This document shows, in pieces, positions 58,414-64,000 of a stretch of 64,000 bases of DNA. Origin of the DNA: an uncultured Oscillospiraceae bacterium (lineage in GTDB: Bacteria; Bacillota; Clostridia; Oscillospirales; Oscillospiraceae); NCBI GenBank assembly GCA_949878425.1, contig CATLAL010000009.1, positions 24,001 through 88,000 on the forward strand. Reading direction: 5' to 3'. The number at the start of each line of letters is the position of its first letter. Positions within the stretch are counted from its first letter, which is position 1. Made by a program: the position numbers and the translations under genes. Under the pieces are notes generated by a model that made no database searches, was not told the origin of the DNA, and worked only from the letters and a program-made list of their open reading frames with translations.

Positions 58414-59490
58414 ATGTCCTATGAATTTCCCGTGAAGCGCACCACGACGCCCAAGGCGAAGCCGGACCAGAGCAATCTGGGATTTGGCAAGTACTTCACC
58501 GACCACATGTTCCTCATGGACTACGACGAGGGGCAGGGCTGGCACGACGGCAGGATCGTCCCCTACGGCCCCATCAGCCTGGACCCCGCCAGCTGCGTGC
58601 TCCACTACGCCCAGATGATGTTTGAGGGCATGAAGGCGTATCTGACGCCGTCGGGGAAGATCAACCTCTTCCGTCCGGACATGAACGCCAAGCGGCTCAA
58701 CCGCACCAACGAGCGCATGTGCATCCCCCCCATGGACGAGGAGCTCTTCATCGAGGCCGTGAAGGCCACGGTGAAGGTGGACGCGGACTGGATTCCCTCC
58801 GCCCCCGGCACGGCCCTCTACATCCGGCCCTATATCATCTCCGACGAGGTGAGCTTCTCCGTGGAGCCGGCCAAGCACTACCACTTCATCATCATCCTCT
58901 GCGCCGTGGGCGCCTACTACGACATCAACCGGGGCGGCCTCACCGGCAGCCACATCTACGTGGAGGACGAGTACATCCGCGCCGCCGTGGGCGGCACCGG
59001 CTTCGCCAAGGTGGGCGGCAACTACGCCGGCGGCATGCGGGCCACCAAGAAGGCCCTGGAGAACGGCTGCAAGGAGGTCCTCTGGCTGGACGCCCACGAG
59101 CATAAGTACGTGGAGGAGGTGGGCACCTCCAACGCCTTCTTCATGATTAACGACGAGGTGATCACCGCGCCTCTGGGCGGGTCCATCCTCCCCGGCGTCA
59201 CCCGGGACAGCACCATCACCCTCCTGCGCAAGTGGGGCTATAAGGTCTCCGAGCGGCGCCTGGCCATCGAGGACGTGGCTGCGGCCAGTAAGGACGGCTC
59301 CCTCCAGGAGGTTTGGGCCACCGGCACCGCCTGCGTTATCTCCCCCATCGGCTACCTGCGCTACAAGGGCGCGGACATCGTCATCCGGGACGGCGGCGTG
59401 GGCCCCCTCAGCCAGAAGCTCTACGACCAGCTCTACGGCATGCAGACCGGTACCGTGGCCGACGATATGGGCTGGATCGTGCAGATCTGA
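58414..59490 (+). CDS. ilvE: Branched-chain amino acid aminotransferase
   Basis: 358 residues from ATG 58414 (AAAGGTGG 8 bases upstream). Fold type IV PLP enzyme of the longer, eukaryote-like BCAT class: LHYAQMMFEGMKAY, INLFRPDMNAKRLNRT, the PLP lysine near residue 199 in FAKVGGNYAGGM, and EEVGTSNAFFMI plus LPGVTRDSTITLL. It interconverts valine, leucine and isoleucine with their 2-oxoacids. It is separated from the oxidoreductase operon by ~290 bases of repeats but is in the same orientation. Confidence 0.93.
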   Translation: MSYEFPVKRTTTPKAKPDQSNLGFGKYFTDHMFLMDYDEGQGWHDGRIVPYGPISLDPASCVLHYAQMMFEGMKAYLTPSGKINLFRPDMNAKRLNRTNERMCIPPMDEELFIEAVKATVKVDADWIPSAPGTALYIRPYIISDEVSFSVEPAKHYHFIIILCAVGAYYDINRGGLTGSHIYVEDEYIRAAVGGTGFAKVGGNYAGGMRATKKALENGCKEVLWLDAHEHKYVEEVGTSNAFFMINDEVITAPLGGSILPGVTRDSTITLLRKWGYKVSERRLAIEDVAAASKDGSLQEVWATGTACVISPIGYLRYKGADIVIRDGGVGPLSQKLYDQLYGMQTGTVADDMGWIVQI

Positions 59491-59535
59491 CAGGAGCCCA
59501 TTTGCCCCGGAAATATGGATGGTTACGCAATGACC

Positions 59536-59584
59536 GCAATAAAACGCGCGATGACCCCTTGAGGGCCATCGCGCGTTTTATTGC
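59536..59584. terminator. Long hairpin between convergent ilvE and nrnA
   Basis: Perfect 18-base arms GCAATAAAACGCGCGATG (59536-59553) and CATCGCGCGTTTTATTGC (59567-59584); the 13-base loop has a CCCT/AGGG extension. Probably ends both transcripts. Confidence 0.65.
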
Positions 59585-59591
59585 AATCTTC

Positions 59592-59618
59592 GTAGGGGCG
59601 AGCATCGCTCGCCCCTAC
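59592..59618. repeat. Palindrome GTAGGGGCGAGC
   Basis: Perfect 12-base arms GTAGGGGCGAGC and GCTCGCCCCTAC around ATC, immediately after the ilvE/nrnA hairpin. REP-like dispersed palindrome or second terminator. Confidence 0.6.
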
Positions 59619-59663
59619 AGGATGTTGCGTATTCTGATGATTGCTATACAGTTTCTTCCGACT

Positions 59664-60629
59664 TCAGGGATCCCGGCGCTTGACCGCGTCCACCGCCCCC
59701 AGGACCCGCTCCTTCACCTGGGCCAGAGAGCCGGAAACTGTGGCGCCGGCGGCCATGGCGTGGCCTCCGCCGCCCAGTAGCCGGCAGGCCTCCGTGGCGT
59801 TCACCCGGCCGTTGGCCCCGGTGCGAAGGCTCACCTTCCACTGGCCGCCGGGCAGCTCCCGCAGCAGCACGCCGCAGTCCACCCCCTCGATGATGCCGGC
59901 CAGGGCGGAGAGATCCTCCGCGTCGCTCTCCGCAGCCCCCAGCTCCTCCATGAGGGACAGGGGGACCGTGAGAAACACGCCCCGGCCTTCATGAAAGTAC
60001 TCCAGAGTTTGGTAGAGCGCCGCCTCCAGGGCGATGCGCCGGGGGCTCTTGGTACGAAAGTGGCGCTTATTCACGGAGAAGTAGTCAATGCCCGTCTCCA
60101 GCAGCGCCGCCGCCGTCCGGTGGGTGGCCGCGGTGGTGTTGGCGTAGACAAAGCAGCCCGTGTCTGTGGCCACGGCGGCGTAGAGGGGCAGGGCGATCTC
60201 CGGCGTCACGGGGCCCAGCTCCCGGCAGATCTCATACACGATCTCCCCGCAGGCGGCCCGGGAGGCATCTACGCAGGAGGCTTCGCCGAAGCCCTCGAAG
60301 GAGGGGTGGTGGTCGACGGCCAGGCCAATGCGGTCAAAGTACGCCTCCGCCGCCGGGTAGAAGAGGCTCCTGGCGGCGATGTCCACGGAGACCACGAAGT
60401 CCGGCGAAAAGTCCTCCGGCGCCCAGTAGGGCGCGGCATAGACGGCGTTGAGCTCCGAGGCCTCCGGGTTCCGGAGCACAAAGGCCCTCTTCCCCAGCTG
60501 CCGCAGGGCGGCGCAGAGCCCGGCGGCGCAGCCCATGGTGTCGCCGTCCGGCCTCCGGTGGGTTAAAATGAGAAGGTTGTCCCGCCCCGCCAGCAGGGCG
60601 GCGGCCTCCTGTACGCTGAGCCGGCTCAT
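59664..60629 (-). CDS. nrnA: DHH/DHHA1 phosphoesterase, nanoRNase/pAp phosphatase type
   Basis: 321 residues. DHH-family metal ligands: LTHRRPDGDTMGCAAGL near residues 22-38, VSVDIAA, and VDHHPSFEGFG. The C-terminal DHHA1 domain has GGGGHAMAAGATVSG, which contacts substrate. It degrades very short RNA oligonucleotides and 3'-phosphoadenosine-5'-phosphate. Its start overlaps the rbfA stop by 4 bases, the normal rbfA-nrnA arrangement of Firmicutes. Confidence 0.92.
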   Translation of the reverse strand: MSRLSVQEAAALLAGRDNLLILTHRRPDGDTMGCAAGLCAALRQLGKRAFVLRNPEASELNAVYAAPYWAPEDFSPDFVVSVDIAARSLFYPAAEAYFDRIGLAVDHHPSFEGFGEASCVDASRAACGEIVYEICRELGPVTPEIALPLYAAVATDTGCFVYANTTAATHRTAAALLETGIDYFSVNKRHFRTKSPRRIALEAALYQTLEYFHEGRGVFLTVPLSLMEELGAAESDAEDLSALAGIIEGVDCGVLLRELPGGQWKVSLRTGANGRVNATEACRLLGGGGHAMAAGATVSGSLAQVKERVLGAVDAVKRRDP

Positions 60630-61018
60630 TCCTCATCCTCCAGAACAATGTGCTCGTTGGCCGGGTTGGCCGGCTTGACCACATTGGGGTCCCGCAGCAT
60701 CTCCAGAATGTGGGCCCCCTGCTGGATGGAGCCGTCGGGGATAAACTGGAGCTCCGGCGTATAGCGAAGCCGAAGCGCCGCCCCCAGCTCCCGGCGCAGA
60801 TACCCGGCGGCGGACTTGAGCCCTTTGAGCATGTCCTTCTCCTGGACCTTGTCCAGGGCGGAGACGTAGATTTTCGCGTAGCGCAGATCGCTGGTGGTGT
60901 CCACGTGAGTGACCGTCAGCAGCCCGCTTTGCAGGCGCGGGTCCTTTACCGTGCGCAGCAGGGCCGAGAGCTCCCGCTGGATCTCCTCGTTGATTCTTCC
61001 GATTCTGTTGCTTGCCAT
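60626..61018 (-). CDS. rbfA: 30S ribosome-binding factor A
   Basis: 130 residues. RbfA opening RIGRINEEIQRELSALL, then KDPRLQSGLLTVTHVDTTSD and a KH-like core with FIPDGSIQQGAHILEML. It binds immature 30S subunits in 16S maturation. It is normally directly after infB; here 1.1 kb of repeat and two small genes lie between. An AAGAGGAC site precedes ATG 61018. Confidence 0.93.
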   Translation of the reverse strand: MASNRIGRINEEIQRELSALLRTVKDPRLQSGLLTVTHVDTTSDLRYAKIYVSALDKVQEKDMLKGLKSAAGYLRRELGAALRLRYTPELQFIPDGSIQQGAHILEMLRDPNVVKPANPANEHIVLEDEE

Positions 61019-61057
61019 AGCTGTCCTCTTTTCTTTGCCCTTCTCTTCTATTGAAAG

Positions 61058-61645
61058 TACCTGTCTGCATGATAGCCCCGGGGCTAACGCCGCTGGACCT
61101 ACGGTCCAGACCCCCTTGCTTCACGGGTGTCCAGGATAGGCCCTCAGCTTCTCAGCCACTGAGACAAACGCGCCCTCCTGCGGCCATAGGCGGTTGAAAA
61201 CCGCCGGGCCTGTCGTTGGGCGAAGCCCAATGACGGCCCAAAGGAAGAGGCAGACCCTCCGTCGGGTGGCCGTCCGGGATGCTTCTTTCAGTGGCAGCAC
61301 CATCTTTGTGGGCCCCGCCGCCCTCGGCGGGGCATTCAGGGCAGATGGTTCTGCCCCTTCGTGGGCCGGCAGGCGAAGTGAGTGGATACCGCTCTATCGG
61401 TAGGAAGCGAGTAGTTCACGGGGCACCCAAGACTCTTCACTTCCACCCAATCTACGTGAGCTCCCCCGTAAAACAGCAGGGGCCCGGGGGCGCTTAGCCC
61501 CCGGCGTGTTTTTGGGTACTTTTTGCACGAGCAAAAAGTACCCGCGGGGTTCGGCGTTAGGCGGGCTTTGCCCGCCCCAGCCCTAAGCCGGCGAAGCCGG
61601 CCCACGGGGGGCGCGCAGCCCCCGGTGCTATCGAGCAGATAGGCA
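61058..61645. repeat. Family A mosaic element, copy 5
   Basis: 588 bases. Left end TACCTGTCTGCATGATAGCC, right end GGTGCTATCGAGCAGATAGG. Blocks: TCACGGGTGTCCAGGATAGG, CGGTTGAAAACCG, GTTGGGCGAAGCCCAATGAC, a hairpin built on GCAGCACCATCT, GCTCTATCGGTAGGAAGC and GGGTACTTTTTGC..GCAAAAAGTACCC (61514-61544). It separates rbfA from the XRE gene; no gene is present. Confidence 0.85.
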
Positions 61646-61655
61646 CCGTCCGGCC

Positions 61656-61883
61656 TCAGCGGAGGGCCGGATCATCACTGAGTCCCAGCAGATAGTCTGT
61701 GGAGACCTCGAAGAATTTAGCCAATAAAATCAGTTTTTCGATGGTAGTCCCCCGAAAACCACTTTCAATGGTGCTGATTGACTTGTGCGTCAAACCAAGC
61801 ACTTCTCCCAACTCTTTTTGACTTAGTCTCCGGCTTTTCCTGAGCTCCTTTACTCTCTGTGAAAAAATCTCCAGGTTTTCCAT
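61656..61883 (-). CDS. Small XRE-family DNA-binding protein
   Basis: 75 residues, a single helix-turn-helix domain: RVKELRKSRRLSQKELGEVL, GLTHKSISTIESGFRG, LILLAKFFEVSTDYLLGL. Such stand-alone XRE proteins bind DNA as dimers. The start ATG 61883 follows AAGGGAT. It is divergent from the small gene at 61962 and their 78-base spacer holds the promoter, so it may control that gene. Its stop lies 10 bases from a family A element. Confidence 0.88.
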   Translation of the reverse strand: MENLEIFSQRVKELRKSRRLSQKELGEVLGLTHKSISTIESGFRGTTIEKLILLAKFFEVSTDYLLGLSDDPALR

Positions 61884-61892
61884 ATAAATCCC

Positions 61893-61921
61893 TTGGCTAT
61901 ACCTTTGAGTTGGACTATAAT
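61893..61921 (+). promoter_or_regulatory. Promoter of the small gene at 61962
   Basis: TTGGCT (61893-61898), 17-base spacer, TATAAT (61916-61921). It overlaps the 5' region of the divergent XRE gene, so an operator here is plausible. Confidence 0.65.
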
Positions 61922-61961
61922 CATACTAGAAGGTACATTTTGATGATAAGGAGAAAATACA

Positions 61962-62150
61962 ATGAACATTATCTTCGAGCAGCTCTTCCGCGCCTGGTGC
62001 CCACCCTACGACCCGGACAGCTTCCCGGACTACCTGCAAAAGAACCCTGTGACGGCCTACGGCCAGTACGCCTTCGAGGAGGGCTTCAAGCTGGCCCTCC
62101 AGCTGACCGTCTCCTGCTTTGAGCCGAAGGACATCAAAAGCTCCCGCTAA
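61962..62150 (+). CDS. Small hypothetical protein
   Basis: 62 residues from ATG 61962 with AAGGAG 8 bases upstream and its own promoter. MNIIFEQLFRAWCPPYDPDS and YAFEEGFKLALQLTV suggest a short helical cytoplasmic protein. The pattern (MNIIFE.., GF.LAL..) recalls small phage/plasmid-associated helical proteins sometimes annotated as DUF6809, which is only a weak impression. It is paired head-to-head with the XRE gene and lies between infB and rbfA. Confidence 0.65.
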   Translation: MNIIFEQLFRAWCPPYDPDSFPDYLQKNPVTAYGQYAFEEGFKLALQLTVSCFEPKDIKSSR

Positions 62151-62185
62151 GGGAGAGGGGCGGGCGAAGCGCCCGCCCCATCCTC

Positions 62186-64000
62186 TCACTGTTCAATTTG
62201 CTCCATCACAAAGCACTCAATGATATCGCTTTCCTTGATATCATTGAATTTTTCAACCGTCATGCCGCACTCGTAGCCGGAGGCGACCTCCTTCACGGAG
62301 TCCTTGAACCGCTGGAGGGAGGCCAGAGCGCCCTCGTGGATCACTACGCCGTCCCGGACAATGCGGACCTGGCAGCTGCGCTGGATCTTGCCGTCCTGGA
62401 CGTAGCAGCCGGCCACCGTGCCCACGCCGGAGACCTTGTAGGTCTGGCGCACTTCCGCGTGGCCGATGAGGGCCTCCCGGAACTTGGGGGCCAGCATGCC
62501 CTTCATGGCCGCCTCCACCTCGCCGATGGCGTCGTAGATCACCCGGTACATCCGCATGTCCACGTTGCTGCGGGCGGCGCTGTCCCGGGCGGAGGCGTCG
62601 GGCCGCACGTTGAAGCCCACAATGATGGCCTTGGAGGTGGCGGCCAGCATCACGTCGCTCTCGCTGATGGCGCCCACGCCGGAGTGGATCACCCGGACCC
62701 GCACCTCCTCATTGGAGAGCTTCTCCAGGCTGCTCTTCACCGCCTCGGCGGAGCCCTGCACGTCGGCCTTGACGATGATGTTCAGGTCCTTGACCTCGCC
62801 GGCCTGGATCTGGCTGAAGAGGTCCTCCAGGGAGACCTTCTGCACCGGGGCGGCGGCCTTGGCCCGCTCCTCGCTCTTGCGCTGCTCCACCAGCTCCCGG
62901 GCCAGCCGCTCGTCCGCCACGGCGTTGAAGGTGCTGCCCGCGCCGGGGACCTCCCCCAGGCCCGTGATCTCCACAGGCACGGAGGGGCCGGCCTCGGTGA
63001 GCCGGGCGCCCTTGTCGTCCACCATGGCCCGGACCCGGCCCACGGCGGTGCCGGCGATGATGATGTCGCCCTGCTTCAGGGTGCCGTTCTGGACCAGCAG
63101 GGTGGCCACGGGGCCACGGCCCTTGTCCAGACGGGCCTCGATCACCGTGCCCTGGGCGGCCCGGTTGGGGTTGGCCTTCAGCTCCGCCACCTCGGCGGTG
63201 AGGCTCACCATCTCCAGGAGGCTGTCAATGCCCATGCCGGTCTTGGCGGAGATGGGACAGACGATGGTCTGGCCGCCCCACTCCTCGGCCACCAGCTCGT
63301 ACTCCGTCAGCTGCTGCTTGATGCGCTCCGGGTTGGCGTCCGGCTTATCCATCTTGTTGATGGCCACGATGATGGGGATATTCGCCGCCTTGGCGTGGTT
63401 GATGGACTCCACGGTCTGGGGCATGATGCCGTCCTCGGCGGCCACCACCAGGATGGCGATATCCGTCACCATAGCGCCCCGGGCCCGCATGGAGGTGAAG
63501 GCCTCGTGGCCGGGGGTGTCCAGGAAGGTGATGGGCTTGCCGCCGATCTGGGTCTGGTAGGCGCCGATGTGCTGGGTGATGCCGCCGGCCTCCCCGGAGG
63601 CCACGCTGGCATCGCGGATGTAGTCCAGCAGGGAGGTCTTGCCGTGGTCCACGTGGCCCATCACCACCACCACGGGGGCCCGGGAGATCAGGTCCTCCGG
63701 ACGGTCCTCGGTGGCGTCGATAAGCTTCTCCTCAATGGTGACCACAACCTCCTTCTCCACCTTGCAGCCCAGCTCCTCGGCGATGATGGCGGCGGTGTCG
63801 AAGTCGATAAACTGGCTGAGGGAGGCCATGACGCCGTTTTTCATCAGGCACTTGACCACCTCGGCCCCGGTCTTCTTCATCCGGCTGGCCAGCTCCTGAA
63901 CGGAGATCTCGTCGGGAATCTTCACCGTCAGAGGCGTCTTTTTGGCAATCTCCAGCTGGAGGCGGCGCATCTTCTCCGCCTCCTCCTGGCGGCGCTTGCT
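62186..64000 (-). CDS. infB: Translation initiation factor IF-2 (C-terminal part)
   Basis: The frame is open to the right edge, so the N-terminal region is outside the window; 604 residues are visible. Order: IF2_N-like domain ([20 protein letters not shown]), GTPase domain with G1 [10 protein letters not shown]3 DTPGHEAF and G4 NKMDKP, then domains II-IV ending in the fMet-tRNA-binding region ([20 protein letters not shown]). It places initiator tRNA on the 30S subunit. rbfA, usually next, is displaced by ~1.1 kb. Confidence 0.96.
   Translation of the reverse strand, partial: SKRRQEEAEKMRRLQLEIAKKTPLTVKIPDEISVQELASRMKKTGAEVVKCLMKNGVMASLSQFIDFDTAAIIAEELGCKVEKEVVVTIEEKLIDATEDRPEDLISRAPVVVVMGHVDHGKTSLLDYIRDASVASGEAGGITQHIGAYQTQIGGKPITFLDTPGHEAFTSMRARGAMVTDIAILVVAAEDGIMPQTVESINHAKAANIPIIVAINKMDKPDANPERIKQQLTEYELVAEEWGGQTIVCPISAKTGMGIDSLLEMVSLTAEVAELKANPNRAAQGTVIEARLDKGRGPVATLLVQNGTLKQGDIIIAGTAVGRVRAMVDDKGARLTEAGPSVPVEITGLGEVPGAGSTFNAVADERLARELVEQRKSEERAKAAAPVQKVSLEDLFSQIQAGEVKDLNIIVKADVQGSAEAVKSSLEKLSNEEVRVRVIHSGVGAISESDVMLAATSKAIIVGFNVRPDASARDSAARSNVDMRMYRVIYDAIGEVEAAMKGMLAPKFREALIGHAEVRQTYKVSGVGTVAGCYVQDGKIQRSCQVRIVRDGVVIHEGALASLQRFKDSVKEVASGYECGMTVEKFNDIKESDIIECFVMEQIEQ

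Overview
The window is a GC-rich bacterial chromosome segment with dense genes. A T-box leader, a cobalamin riboswitch ending in an intrinsic terminator, strong AGGAGG-type ribosome binding sites, sigma-A-like promoters, an SdpR/SdpI pair, DegV and a ferredoxin-dependent 2-oxoacid oxidoreductase point to an anaerobic Gram-positive of the class Clostridia, most likely an Oscillospiraceae-type gut bacterium. The genus is not determined. I found no tRNA, rRNA, CRISPR array, transposase or prophage gene.

Layout. 1-6.8 kb: the end of a surface-polysaccharide cluster on the + strand (GT8-type glycosyltransferase, rfbF, UDP-glucuronate-decarboxylase-like SDR, ugd, a second SDR, glf). 6.9-11.2 kb: cls (-), pyrG and a degV-family gene (+). 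11.6-15.4 kb: potABCD polyamine importer (-). 15.7-18.0 kb: ABC ATPase plus permease (+), then a GNAT acetyltransferase (-). 19.0-26.7 kb: rpoB-rpoC behind a near-consensus promoter. 26.8-28.6 kb: a membrane-anchored WG-repeat protein with zinc ribbons. 28.9-35.3 kb: cobalamin lower-ligand and nucleotide-loop assembly genes (-) behind a B12 riboswitch. 35.4-36.4 kb: sdpR/sdpI-like pair. 36.8-42.2 kb: aminopeptidase M18 fused in frame to coaE, tsaC, prfA, a flavodoxin. 42.2-47.9 kb: ydcF-like, ABC-F, murF, ddl. 48.2-49.7 kb: two paralogous secreted proteins, one truncated. 49.9-59.5 kb: a T-box-controlled acyl-CoA ligase, a 2-oxoacid:ferredoxin oxidoreductase (delta, alpha, beta, gamma), a nitrilase-family amidase and a branched-chain aminotransferase. 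59.7-64 kb: nrnA, rbfA, a small XRE regulator, a small hypothetical, and the 3' part of infB.

Two things stand out. First, the 49.9-59.5 kb genes form a chain acid -> acyl-CoA -> 2-oxoacid -> amino acid if run in the reductive direction. A T-box, which reads uncharged tRNA, in front of the acid-activating enzyme suggests that acid salvage into an amino acid is induced by starvation for that amino acid. The ligase also carries its own HTH and cupin domains. Second, almost every intergenic space is filled by copies of at least four families of palindromic elements with terminal inverted repeats or covarying hairpins. Many lie against stop codons, several supply the stop codon itself, and one truncates a gene. 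These repeats account for most of the otherwise empty stretches.
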